Source: Allolobophora icterica | Lineage: Eukaryota; Annelida; Clitellata; Crassiclitellata; Lumbricidae | Direction of reading: 5' to 3' | DNA: 64,000 bases | NCBI GenBank assembly: GCA_963556255.1 | Contig: OY744605.1 | Location: 312,352 to 376,351 of the forward strand | Shown: piece after piece, positions 10,140-20,760 of the stretch | Numbering within the stretch: the first letter of the stretch is position 1 | Layout of the letters: the number at the start of each line of letters is the position of its first letter | Position numbers and translations under genes: made by a program | The notes under the pieces: model-generated | Told to the model about the DNA's origin: nothing | The model's database searches: none | Seen by the model: only the letters and a program-made list of their open reading frames with translations

Positions 10140-12131
10140 TGTACAACTTGTACGTGTATACATAGGCTATGCCTATCAGATCCGTGATCTGTGATCACGT
10201 TTCATCTTACAAAGGAAAATATATCACGCGGCAGAAAAAATAATTATAGGAAAAAATTGCAGGAGTGTTTATCTGAGGCTCAGCAGGACAGGATGGAGAT
10301 GAGCAAGACCCGCATCATTTGGGTCTCTCTGCATCATGCCAGCATCACATTCACAGGCGCTGTGGGCTCTGGAAGGAAGGAGGCAGGCAGGCAGACAGTC
10401 AGTCAGAGAGAAAGACAGAGAGAGGCACAGAGAGAGTCATAGAGAGAGAGACTCGTTGAAGTTGAATCAGAGAGACAGAAAGACAGAGACTTAGACAGAG
10501 GCAGAGATAGAGAGAGTCAGAGACAGAAAGAGAGAGTCAGAGAGAGACAGAGAAAGAGTCAGACAGAGTTAGAGAGACAGACAGACAGACAGTCAGTCAG
10601 GGAGAGACAGAAAGACAGGCCAGAGAGTCACAGAGAAAGATAGTCATAGAGACAGACATACATGCAGAGTCAGAGACAGAAAGAGACAGACATACGGGCA
10701 GACAGACAGACCCAGAGACACAAGAGACAAAACTCATGAGTCATATCCCAAATCCCATTGAATTCTTGGAGCAGTCAATAATGAAACTCTAAATCCGACA
10801 CTTTATTTATCTTCAACTAAAGGATGAAGGCGCATCATGAATGCATACATGTGACCTGAGACTTGTTTCTAATCTTATAAGTCTACATAGGCTATATTAT
10901 ATCTTATATATCTTAGGGCGCTCCATAAATTCAGTTCCCATCATCCTCTCGGTTTGTCGACGTTAAAGTTAAGCATTGCGGATGTTTCTGATAATTGACT
11001 GTAATTCGTTTCATAATTGTTGTTTTTCCTTTCTAATTGCTCTTAATCGTAGTCTTTGTTGCTGCTGGTTTGTTGATTGAAAAGTTAATTGTTCGTTGAT
11101 TGAAGGCGAGTCTGTTGGACGCGGACATTGGAGTCATTCGCCAGCTGTTGACTGTCAACGAACAGATGGAGGAGCTGAGGTGGCAACGCAAGTTCGGCGG
11201 GGCAGGGGACGGGTCTCCGTGGACCCCCTCGACCCTCCTCAGTGGCTCATGCACGGCCGATATGGAGAGCGTCGACTATGACCCCGACATGGACCCACTC
11301 AACCCTGTGTTCGTTGGCGACCACGACCTACGTGACCCCAGACACGATGACGTCAGACGACACGTCATCAACGGCTGCTTCGGCGATGATGTCACCGATG
11401 ACGTGTTCCATAATGACGAAACGGTGGCAGCGCGCCCTCCGCCCTCCTCGAACAACACGTGCGTGTCAAGCGAGGTACGGTTCAAGGTCACACCGAGTGG
11501 ACTCAAGGTCAACAGCCCGGACAAGGTCAACAGGTCAAAGATCGAAGTCATGGTCAAGGATCCGAAGAACGCAGACGACAGCAGAACGGCCAAGGTCGAG
11601 TTTCGGGTCAACAGTAAGAAAGTCGCTTCCGACAGCGGCAAGGTCATTGGTTCACACGCAGAGGTCAAGGTCAAAGGCCTCGATGAGATCAACGACAAAC
11701 TGAAGACGACAAAGGTCGAATTCAAGGTCGACGGCGCTAAGAGCGTCGAGACCAAACCTCCGAGTTCTCAGGTTCAGATTCGATTCCTAGTCAACGCAGA
11801 CGATGCCAAAGGTCAAGGTCAATCCGATAGCGAAGGTCATTCCAAGGGCATGGCTGCCACCGGGCCTCACTGTCAGACAGGCGCCGCCCACTCTTCCCAG
11901 CATGCACCGTATGCGTCCGGACCAATCAGGAAACAGCGCATCGCGAACGAGGCTAACCGCGAAACGAGACCGGAAAAGGGTCCGCAGTTGCGCATCATGA
12001 ATCTAGGTCAGGGCATTCGGATGGGTCATGCGGGTCATGCGGGAAATACGACCCCGGCGAAGGTCAAGGTCACTCCGTTTTCAGTGGCTGGTGATAACGA
12101 AGAGAGCGAAACTATTGTGGTTCATCTGTAG
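9378..12131 (+). CDS. LURAP1-like leucine-rich adaptor protein, two coding exons
   Basis: Exon 1 is 9378-9650 and exon 2 is 11106-12131 (stop TAG), about 432 residues. Joining AAGTG|GTCAGC to GAAG|GCGAGT gives IEQLRAQVASLLDAD followed by QLLTVNEQMEELRW. This aligns without gaps to the LURAP1 core (LRAIDVK...QLVTLNEGIEAVRW), the leucine-rich segment of adaptors linked to MRCK and NF-kB signalling. The rest is not recognised: an acidic Asp-rich stretch, then about 130 residues alternating KVEFKV, EVKVKG and similar, encoded by recurring AAGGTCAAGGTC, and a basic C-terminus. The start may be ATG 9378 or 9393 (GCGATGGAC), and an upstream exon is possible. The protein is nearly twice the vertebrate LURAP1 length. 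The core match is convincing; function is inferred only from it. Confidence 0.65.
9655..9778 (+). repeat. ACTC/ATTC simple repeat at start of the LURAP-like intron
   Basis: CACTCACTCACT-type sequence begins about 5 bp after the predicted donor at 9651, so the splice site abuts a simple repeat. Confidence 0.9.
10052..10134 (+). repeat. CA microsatellite
   Basis: Long (CA)n with three early CAGACA interruptions, in the LURAP-like intron. Confidence 0.97.
10370..10735 (+). repeat. Purine-rich AGAGAGACAGA low-complexity region
   Basis: About 360 bp of G/A-rich sequence with GACAGA and GAGAGTCA units in the LURAP-like intron. No gene or site is recognised in it. Confidence 0.9.
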
Positions 12132-13083
12132 AAAGGATCCTGACCGTACAGAGAGTTTCCAGACAAACCCCACAGACAACAGTCATACCCTCCATAGGAC
12201 CATAGGGCTATGTTCATCTGCAGTCTGGTGGATCGCCTGCCCTATGCTGATCAGAATCTGTTGGTCGTCTTATAACGACACCCGATCCGTCGAAAGAAAA
12301 CTCTGCGCGCATTACTACTATGGTACCCTACGAATGGTTCTGTGGGGGTACTTGGTAAAACCCTATCAGCGCTAGATTATTTTCAGAGACTTCAATCTCA
12401 GGACCTTGAATGACGTGGCACCCTTTCAAACGGGTAGCAGTGTTCAAGGATCTCCTCGATCAGTTCTAACTGAAAATGAGAATGGTCGAGGCCATACGGT
12501 CGCTATAGAATATAGATAAACGTTTACATCAGTGTTTTTTTGTAATTTGCAATTTATTGGGGGGGGGGTGTTTGAACCCGTAATCCCCTCCTAAGTACGC
12601 CCATGGTTTACATTTACACTTAGTTTGGGGTTCATTAGTTCGTATGCAGACGGAAGCAGGTGGTAAAATGGCGGATTTTGTGCCAAATTGTGTCTGGGTG
12701 AGAAACAACGACCTCAGGTGAGGTCACGCACACGACACTGTTGATAGATTACAAAGGCATTGCAGACATACATAGGAACTGGAGACTGAGGACTATATCG
12801 CCCGCCCAATGGATTCATAAACGAAACACTGCAATGCATTGTCTGTTGTTGTGTCGTCTCGCTTAAGATAACCCCCCTCCCCCCAAACACGAAGTCGCTT
12901 CCTAAGATTCCCCCTCTTCAGCAACTGATTCCGTCCGAATTCATCTTCAGTTTCAGAGACATGTTTTGCTCAGTCGTAACATTATTCATAACAATAACTT
13001 TTGTTATTAAAACCTAACTGTCTCAACTGGACGCCATTGTGATTCACTTTCGACAGTTTCTTAAAAAATGGGCTCCAGTTAGT
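12132..13083. other. 3' flank of the LURAP-like gene
   Basis: Presumed 3' UTR and intergenic sequence with a family C repeat, a G(10) run near 12561 and a C-rich stretch near 12880. No other gene seen. Confidence 0.5.
12410..12530 (+). mobile_element. Interspersed repeat family C copy
   Basis: CCTTTCAAACGGGTAGCAGT, TCAAGGATCTCCTCGATCAG and GAGAATGGTCGAGGCCATAC, then GGTCGCTATAGAATAT, match the copies at 1.1 kb and 39.6 kb. Confidence 0.6.
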
Positions 13084-13197
13084 TAGCTGCTGTTTAACGA
13101 CACTGTCATAACAAAGATGATTAGCGTCGCCGCCCTCCTCCTTTATCCAGGCTTGGGTCTGGCATTACCAGAGTACGAGCAGTGGCGGAGTTAAGGG
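13084..13197 (+). mobile_element. Interspersed repeat family B (AAAGATGATTAGCG)
   Basis: GCTGCTGTTTAACGACACTG, AAAGATGATTAGCGTCGCC, CTCCTCCTTTATCCAGGCTT and TACCAGAGTACGAGCAGTGG. Matching copies lie at 2978-3090 (reverse), 46134-46240 and 56337-56392 (reverse). A SINE or solo end of a larger retroelement; class not determined. Confidence 0.7.
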
Positions 13198-13813
13198 CTC
13201 CAGCCCGCCTTCTTCTAAATTTCAATATCATTCCGTTGCAATTATCAACTCCAGTGCAGACCCATTCATTCATTCAAATTCCTCTTTGAATTCGATCTTT
13301 GTGCTTATATTAAACCTAACTGCAGTAAGAATATGATTAATACATGTAGTTCAACCATAGTTTAAAACCGAGTTTTTAATTTATTTTTTTCTCCAAAATA
13401 TCTGTTTTTTTGTTTTTATTTTTCCTCGTTTTTTCCGTCTTTTATTTTTTTATGTAACTTTATTTGTTTATATACTGTCTGTTTATTTTTTTCATTTTTT
13501 GTTTAATTTTACTTTTGTTTAATTTTACTTTTGTCTGATGTCCCTTACGTTGTCTCCATATTTTCAAGGATTCAGCTAATTTACGTCACTATTTATGTCA
13601 TCAGTTGAGAAATAAATAACACAGTACAAAAACAAAATGTTAAAAGTCATTTCTGTGTTATCCAAAATGCCAAAAGAAAAAGATGTGGAATGGATTCACG
13701 TTACTTTGATAATCAAAAAAGACAAAAAAACTCAGCAATGTCAGCAACTCAGCATTGGCTATATTGAAATGTGCTTACTGTGAGAAAGTTTATTCGGGTG
13801 GTACGTAGTCTAA

Positions 13814-13850
13814 GTAAGTAAGTAAGTATATCCTTTATTGAACCAACTGC
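13814..13850 (-). repeat. Retroelement-like 3' end (ATACTTACTTACTTACTTA), reverse
   Basis: TAAGTAAGTAAGTAAGTATA followed by TCCTTTATT is the inverse of AATAAAG...ATACTTACTTACTTA found at 16106-16132. The two probably mark 3' ends of one retroelement family. Confidence 0.5.
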
Positions 13851-14476
13851 TAACCGCACTTTGGTGTACATGAAATAACTGAAGTAATTATAGAAGTAAA
13901 AATTTTAAGTACAGTTATATACTCTATACTTACAAAGTTAAGTTTTTAATTGTATTAGTTTATGTCAGCATGGACTTATGTTTTTTACAATTTAAATTTG
14001 AAAAGATTTCAGTATTTTTAATTTCTCAATTTCTTATTAAACCAAACCTATAAAAATAAAATAATTGTTGTAGATTAATGTCACTTAATGTTTACTAATA
14101 AAATTGTGCTATTTGCTGATTATATTGTGTAAACAAGGTTTTTAATTTTAAATTACAGTACAAGATGTGACAAAGTCAAATTATTTTCTTTTCTCGTTTT
14201 TTTTTTTATTTCTTTGAAAAACTGATGTTTTTTCGTTTTTTTTAATTTAGTTTCTTACGTTTTTATTTTTAACAACTATGAGTTCAACTGAGAGGCAGTT
14301 ACTGGTTAACAGCTTGCACAGCTCACAAGGGGTCAGCAGAAGTCGGACAGTAAGTAAGAAGTGAGAAAGAGACCAATAGTAGAAGGATCAGAGATCACTC
14401 AATGCTTAAAATTTCCCCTTGCCCTCTGTCGTCGTCAAAGCAAAATTCAGTCAAGATTCACATAAACGAAAATCCC

Positions 14477-14513
14477 ACCACCATCATCATCATCATCATC
14501 ATCATCATCATTT
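14477..14513 (+). repeat. CAT trinucleotide repeat
   Basis: About 12 CAT units ending CATTTTT in an A/T-rich intergenic stretch. Confidence 0.95.
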
Positions 14514-15514
14514 TTACAAGAACTGTTCTTGGTGAAAGAGCATTTTCTATTGCAGTTACTTATTACAATTTCTACAATTAAACTCACCATCTGTATCAAT
14601 TCAAAGCATTGTAACTTCCAAAGTGGACTTTAATATCATCATCGTTGCAAAATGAACAGAAACAGAGAAAGAAGAGTTCAGATGAGCCAGAAGTGAACGA
14701 ATTAAACGCTTAAAATGCATCATGACTTTATTTCCCAAACACTATACTCAACATTATCTACTTCTCAAAACTCTGTCTACCTTTGTTCCATGCTGCGATT
14801 TGTCAGCATGTGTTTACTTTATAAACAATAAACGAATATCATCATCATCTTGATTTAAGAACACGAAAGTAATTCTCAAACGAATCGTCACATGCAGCTG
14901 AGGCAAAAGAGAATTGACAAGGCCTGACTGATGAAACAAGTGTCAGGTTCTCAAACACACACACACACATTCACAACCCACTGAAGCTACTGACACTCAT
15001 TTGAATGAATTCATTAAATTCATTATCATAATCATCTTATTATCTACATCTTTGTGCAGTTACAGAGCACCGCATAAAATCTGGTAAATTGTTAAACATA
15101 AAAATCTCATTAGTGCAAAATGCAACTTGTGACCAATTAATAATTAATGATTTTAAACTGTCATTTAATTGAAACAATGTCTTTTAGCCTTAGGGCCGTC
15201 AAGATTTTCTTAAACCACGCCCACCACAGCAACCTCACATCCACGCAACCCTGGCTGACCTCCTCAAGGCCACCAAACGTTGACCTCCTCAAGATCACTG
15301 ACCTTTTGACCTCCTTAAGTCCATTGACCTATTACCATTTCACGGTCACCAACCCTTGACTTCCTCAAGGCCACCGACCTTTGATAGATCGTCCACTGCA
15401 GTTAAATTGTAAAGGCACACATATCGGCAAAAATATCATTACAAAATATCTTTCCCATGGCAGAGAAATCTCACAATTATCACAACATATTCATGCAGAT
15501 CATATTACTAGGGA

Positions 15515-15567
<53 letters not shown>

Positions 15568-15715
15568 CTCAACACACACAGACGGTTTTCAGTTGATGTC
15601 CTAATTGTCTATTACATCAATATAATGTATTTATAAGTCGTAATGTTAAAAACAAAATGCTGATGGCGAAAACTTATGGCCCATCGACAAACGAAACAGC
15701 ATTATTATTATTATT

Positions 15716-15835
15716 ACAATAGTAATGACGAAGCATCAATCGATGGCGCTGAGCAACTGTGGGTGAAGGACTTGCTTAAGGTCCCTTCACAGTAACTATC
15801 GAAGCTCAAGAGTAGACCTACTCTCCTCGTTCTGG
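15716..15835 (-). mobile_element. SINE family A copy, reverse orientation
   Basis: The plus strand shows GAAGCATCAATCGATGGCGC, GAGCAACTGTGGGTGAAGGA and CTTGCTTAAGGTCCCTTCAC, the inverse of the family A body. Confidence 0.75.
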
Positions 15836-16105
15836 AATCTGGATGTTGGTATAATATAAATATATATGTATAGCCAAAAACATTAAACATTATGAGCAGG
15901 CTGATCGCTGCTAATTCTAACCCCATTGTAATATAAACCGTTTGTCGAAAACCTAGCGCTACTTTTCTCTTAAATGTGTAGTACAGAGACATCGTCACAA
16001 GTCACAACTTAACAAGTTACATTGTTTGATTGTAATATGTAATATGAAATAATATGCTGTATCATCTTTCTTGTACAGCGCACAGCGCTGTTTGCTTGCG
16101 CTTCT

Positions 16106-16132
16106 TAATAAAGAACATACTTACTTACTTAA
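16106..16132 (+). repeat. Retroelement-like 3' end directly before the OTU exon
   Basis: TTAATAAAGAACATACTTAC and TTACTTAA, preceded by a TACAGCGCACAGCGCTG palindrome at about 16073-16089. It is the counterpart of 13814-13850. Confidence 0.5.
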
Positions 16133-16147
16133 CTGTTTATGTTACAG

Positions 16148-16441
16148 GTACACCAAGCCATAGTTCGAGAAATAGCATGTCATTCTGCATGGTACCCTAT
16201 GGTTGGTTCCTGTCATAAATACCTCGAGAGCAGCAACATGGCGAACCCCGGTGAATGGGGAACTGACGTTGAAACACAAGTGGCAGCAACAATTCTGCAG
16301 ACTCCGATTGCGGTCTATTCAAAGGTGAACGGTATAACCTGGCAAGTCTTTGAGCCAGCGAGATACAATGAGATACGAGGACAACATGGAATCTATATGC
16401 GACACTCGGACATCCACTTCGAACCAGTCATCAATGTCTGA
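16148..16441 (+). CDS. OTU-protease-like terminal exon (partial gene or element fragment)
   Basis: After an acceptor (GTTACAG|GTA) the frame encodes HQAIVREIA, EWGTDVETQVAA, LQTPIAVYS, ITWQVFEP, GIYMRHSDIHFEPV and a stop. This is the C-terminal half of an OTU cysteine-protease (deubiquitinase) domain; the H in HFEPV is the expected catalytic His. The exon with the catalytic Cys (DGxC) was not found upstream. It could be the last exon of a gene or part of a transposable element carrying OTU; the segment directly upstream (16106-16132) looks like a retroelement 3' end. Its last 89 bases begin the 134-bp tandem array. Confidence 0.55.
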   Translation, partial: VHQAIVREIACHSAWYPMVGSCHKYLESSNMANPGEWGTDVETQVAATILQTPIAVYSKVNGITWQVFEPARYNEIRGQHGIYMRHSDIHFEPVINV

Positions 16442-17285
16442 AGAAAGTTGTTCATTTAAACTCTGTGTCCCCAGTATTTGTCTTTTAGCCAGCGAGATAC
16501 AATGAGATACGAGGACAACATGGAATCTATATGCGACACTCGGACATCCACTTCGAACCAGTCATCAATGTCTGAAGAAAGTTGTTCATTTAAACTCTGT
16601 GTCCCCAGTATTTGTCTTTTAGCCAGCAAGATACAATGAGATACGAGGACAACATGGAATCTATATGCGACACTCGGGCAACCACTTTGAACCAGTCATC
16701 AATGTCTGAAGAAAGTTGTTCATTTAAACTCTGTGTCCCCAGTATTTGTCTTTTAGCCAGCAAGATACAATGAGATACGAGGACAACATGGAATCTATAT
16801 GCGACACTAAGACGATCACTTCGAACCAGTCACCTATGTCTGAAGAAAGTTGTTCATTTAAACTCTGTGTCCCCAGTATTTGTCTTTTAGCCAGCAAGAT
16901 ACAATGAGATACGAGGACAACATGGAATCTATATGCGACACTAAGACGATCACTTCGAACCAGTCACCTATGTCTGAAGAAAGTTGTTCATTTAAACTCT
17001 GTGTCCCCAGTATTTGTCTTTTAGCCAGCAAGATACAATGAGATACGAGGACAACATGGAATCTATATGCGACACTCGGGCAACCACTTTGAACCAGTCA
17101 TCAATGTCTGAAGAAAGTTGTTCATTTAAACTCAGTGTCCCCAGTATTTGTCTTTTAGCCAGCAAGATACAATGAGATACGAGGACAACATGGAATCTAT
17201 ATGCGACACTCGGACAACCACTTTGAACCAGTCATCAATGTCTGAAGAAAGTTGTTCATTTAAACTCTGTGTCCCCAGTATTTGT
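16353..17285 (+). repeat. Seven tandem 134-bp copies of the OTU exon's 3' end
   Basis: Unit starts fall at 16353, 16487, 16621, 16755, 16889, 17023 and 17157, exactly 134 bp apart. Each unit copies the last 29 codons and stop of the OTU exon plus about 45 bp of 3' sequence. Copies 3, 6 and 7 change the segment before HFEPV, and copies 4 and 5 carry a TAA in it. In copies 2-7 the unit is preceded by tttgtcttttag, which resembles a 3' splice site. Confidence 0.95.
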
Positions 17286-17359
17286 TACCTGGGTTTATGA
17301 AAATGGTTTCGCTAATTTTTACTCAAACTACAACTATTTTTGTAGACAGTGATTTTGTT

Positions 17360-17430
17360 AATTTGGCGTCACACCCCCCCCCCCGAAGGTGTCACTCGGT
17401 GCAGCCTGCACTCCCCTAGTTACGCCACTC
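17360..17430. mobile_element. Remnant resembling the CAGTGGCGTCAC element's right end
   Basis: GGTGTCACTCGGTGCAGCCTGCACTC followed by GTTACGCCACTCC matches the right end of the element at 4939-5242 with several changes. No matching left end was seen. Confidence 0.4.
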
Positions 17431-17495
17431 CTTGAACTGGTCTTAATTTGTGACTTATTCAATACAGACGGTTTTCAGTTGATGTCCGTGTCTGT

Positions 17496-17767
17496 CAGGC
17501 CCGGTTCATCCGTTAGGCAAACTAGGCAGCCGCCTAGGGCCGCCGATTTTTAGGGGCCACCAATTTTGCATTTTTCACAAATAAACAATCAAAAAATAAT
17601 TTCTGGAAATTCATAAATGAAACAACGGATTATTTTTTAATTATTATTCGCTAGATGGAAGTATTATAGTGTTGGTGTAATAAATTATGTTCTATTAAGG
17701 TAGGGTTCACCGTTGTTTTAATCATAAGTTTTTGCCTAGGGCCGCCAAATGTCTTGAGTCGGGCCTG
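17496..17767. mobile_element. hAT-like non-autonomous element with perfect 8-bp duplication
   Basis: The element starts CAGGCCCGG and ends CGGGCCTG, with GCCTAGGGCCGCC near both ends. GTGTCTGT flanks it at 17488-17495 and 17768-17775 without mismatch. Ends resemble the element at 3223-3589, so both may belong to one family. Confidence 0.92.
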
Positions 17768-18287
17768 GTGTCTGTTACACTGTATATATCTTCATATGAC
17801 ATGCGACCTCTGCCACCAGATACATCTGCTCTTCTCCTGCTATTTAATCTACTCCAACTTCTATAGCGCCACTGTCACAGAGCACAAAACATCAATTGAT
17901 GGCTTCTTCAAGTGCAATCCTCGTCAAACCATAATGTCTGACAAAAGCCCAGAAACTTCTGCATTCAGAAAACATGGATCTGATGATGTCGATGATAATT
18001 TGATAACAATGATGTCATTGAAGTAATATCAATGAAGTGATTAAGGTGGTGATAATACGATTATGAAGATTAGCATGACGACGATGATAAAAGGACCATT
18101 GAGCAATCGAAAATATAATCACAGAGTTAAAACAAGATGACATCTCTCTGAGATAACAGACCAAAAACCACTGTGCACGAATTCAATCACAGCGATAAAG
18201 AGGAAGACGTCGAAGATTGTGGAAACAAGGTTTACAGGATGGCAACAGTCGTCAATTTCTTTCGAGAAAACAACAGCATCACAAATC

Positions 18288-18450
18288 GAAGCCGAGTGAT
18301 TAGAGTACTCACCTTGTAATGCGGAGCGTGTGGGTTCAAACCTCCTCCTCAAAACAGTCACTTTGTAGGGACCTTGAGCAAGTCCTCCACTAGCAAATGC
18401 TCAACGCCATCGACTGATGCTTGGTCATGAGATAATGAGCTTAATATGTG
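18288..18450 (+). mobile_element. tRNA-headed SINE copy (family A)
   Basis: A-box-like GCCGAGTGATTAGAG and B-box-like GGGTTCAAACC are followed by the shared body TTGAGCAAGTCCTCCACT and CATCGACTGATGCTTGG. This is the best-preserved copy in the window and the reference for the others. Confidence 0.8.
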
Positions 18451-18738
18451 CAGAAATAAAAAGTAAGTACTTGAGATGTTTCATGAGAAGAAGCCATCTC
18501 TCTTGAGCACCAGCGGCCAAAAGACCAACAACCGATAAATTTCAAGGCTCATGGAAATCAGACGCAATTGAACACAAACACTGGTCAGAGTTACTACATA
18601 GAACTCAAGCCAAACGATACACAGATGATTTAAACCAAATGAGCGCTTCAGCAATGCACTCCACGGCTCCCTTCCTTATGAAATGCAGTACATACATACA
18701 ACCAAGTAAATTCTCATCTGAAAATCATGGAAAATATA

Positions 18739-20458
18739 CAGGGTGGGCCAATAAAAAGTAACCCCCTACAGTTTTTTGCTAATATTTCCAGTAAGTAAGA
18801 ATTATAAGAATACGTAAGAATTGCCAAAGTAAGAACAAAAGTAAGAATTTTAAAATCAAGTTTTACTGGCTTAAAGTACTTCGTATTTACGTATATTATC
18901 GTATAACAGCCAAATTTTACCAAAATCGTCCAAAAACATGTAACACAACAAAAAGTAAGAAAAAACGATTTGCAAGTAAGAAGTATTACTTATTATTTTT
19001 AGAAAAGAAACAGGTCACCAGCGTAGCTGCACATCACTGTGACGTCATTTAGCAAAAAGACAATCAATTTGGTAAATAAACAATTTTTCAGATTAATAAT
19101 TTCTAAAAAATCAAAATGGGCAAGGTGTCAATAACACATATGTATGCAGACACTTCATCAATAGGGTCTTGGAGTTAAGGCTGTAATCGCCGCTTATCCT
19201 GATAAACAGTGGAAGTCGAGTACCATTAAAAAATATGCCGCTGCATTGATGATAGGGGATCGGCTGTGGAACGTCGTAAGGTTAGTGGAAGGTCAAAATC
19301 TGACCGCACTCCAACAAATATCGATCAAGCGATGAACTTATTTGCTCACAGGAAGGCAACATCGGTAATCATCTCAGCACTCAGAGAATTTCAGCAGAGT
19401 TGAACATCAGCTGAACATCTGTCAGAAGAATTGCCAAAGAAAATCTCAACCTCACCGCTTTTCGTCGTGTCCCTGCACAGATTATCACCAATGGGGTGCG
19501 TCACAAGAGACTTGAACGCTCATCAGCACTGCTTCGTAGGCTAAAGTTTCGAGACACGAAACGTGTGTTCTTCATGGATGAGGAAAAACTTCTATCTCAA
19601 TCCACCAATCAGCAACCAAAACAATCGTATTTGGTCTAGCGGCAAGAAATCAGATGTCAGACCTGATCGCTTGATCGCTGAACGCGAGAAGTTCGCTCCA
19701 CATGTTATGGTATCAGCTGGTATTTGTTTTGGTGGCAAAGGTCGACTGCATTTTGTTCATGAAAAGGCGAAGTTGAATGCTGCATATTACATTTCTGGCC
19801 TGCTTCCAGAATTCATTTCAGATTGCAAGCGTCTGCTGCCAGCTGGTTTCATCTTTCAGCGAGACGGCGCACCAGCGCATACTGCTCATCTCACGCAAGA
19901 CTGGCTCAGCTGGTCAATTGCCCTCGTTTCATTGAGAAGGACCAATGGCCCCCAAACTCTCCAGATTTGAACCCACTGGATTATCACGTGTGGGCAGCTA
20001 TGCTGGAGAAATACCACAACCTGCGACCAAAGCCAAAAACGATAGGAGAATTGAAGGTCGCATTGGAGTTGATAAGGGAAGATTTACCCTGGAACCTATC
20101 AACAAGGCCATCAAAAACTGTACAGAGACAGTGGGTAGTGGTGGTGGATACATTGAACACAAGTTGTGAAGCAATATCAAGTCTGTTTGATACCAATTAC
20201 TTGAGATGTGACTTAATAAAATCGTTTTTTTGTTACTTTTTGTTGCATTATATGTTTTTGGACCATCAAAAAGCAGTGGGTGAACTCATGAGTAAAAGTG
20301 ATATAACTTTGGTTCTGTTCGAAATATTTTTGGTGAAAGTTGGCTGTTATAAGTAAATATGAATTACTTTTAAGCCAGTAAAACTTGATTTAAAAATCTT
20401 ACTTTTGGTCGAAATATTAGCATAAACCAGTAGCGGGTTACTTTTTTGGTCCACCCTG
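18739..20458 (+). mobile_element. Mariner-like DNA transposon with long gapped inverted ends and TA duplication
   Basis: Termini are CAGGGTGGGCCA at 18739 and its inverse TGGTCCACCCTG ending at 20458, flanked by TA on both sides (18737-18738 and 20459-20460). Inverted homology continues inward: 18834-18915 matches the inverse of 20336-20410 (TTTTACTGGCTTAAA and AACAGCCAA segments). The left end has an extra stretch of AGTAAGAAT-type repeats. A broken transposase lies inside. Confidence 0.9.
19116..20190 (+). pseudogene. Mariner-like transposase, broken by frameshifts
   Basis: Segments in different frames keep the mariner catalytic signature: FMDEE near 19573, FQRDGAPAHTAH near 19855, and WPPNSPDLNPLDYHVW near 19945. 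About 34 codons separate the second and third Asp, which suggests a DD34D-type enzyme. Frameshifts fall near 19588 (just after the first Asp) and between 19900 and 19925, with more disruption in the N-terminal DNA-binding part. Confidence 0.85.
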
Positions 20459-20469
20459 TACAGACCATA

Positions 20470-20760
20470 ATAACCTTGAATACAACCAAAGTAAATTCAG
20501 TAATACAGGCCACAAAACGCTTACAACTCTACAATAAAAAGTGTACATAAATTTATACTTTAACAACAGTAGTGATACAAGCCATAAAATCCAAGCCGTA
20601 ACTCTACAACTGAAAGTAAATACAATAATAATACAGGCTGTGAAATTCTCAAAAACTCTACAACTGGAAGTAACTATGGCATTACAGGTCATAAAACCTC
20701 AAGTAAACATTCTACAATCGACAGTAAATTCAGTACTTATCGATAACTACATACAAAATC
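20470..20760 (+). repeat. Degenerate repeat beside the mariner-like element
   Basis: Recurring AATACAGGC, CATAAAA, AACTCTACAA and GTAAATTCAGTA blocks at about 70-80 bp spacing, around four copies. It starts about 10 bp after the mariner's right TA. Confidence 0.6.

Larger units (their letters stand above)
13198..15715. other. A/T-rich intergenic stretch
   Basis: T-rich 13370-13520, a retroelement-like end (13814-13850), CAT repeat (14477-14513), a TGACCTCCTCAAG-type cluster (15240-15390) and a GA/GACA tract (15516-15570). No gene supported. Confidence 0.6.

Noticed and set aside
18288..18370. Possible tRNA gene
   Set aside because: Box A and B-like motifs occur, but the cloverleaf is not maintained and the same body recurs elsewhere, so it is a SINE head.
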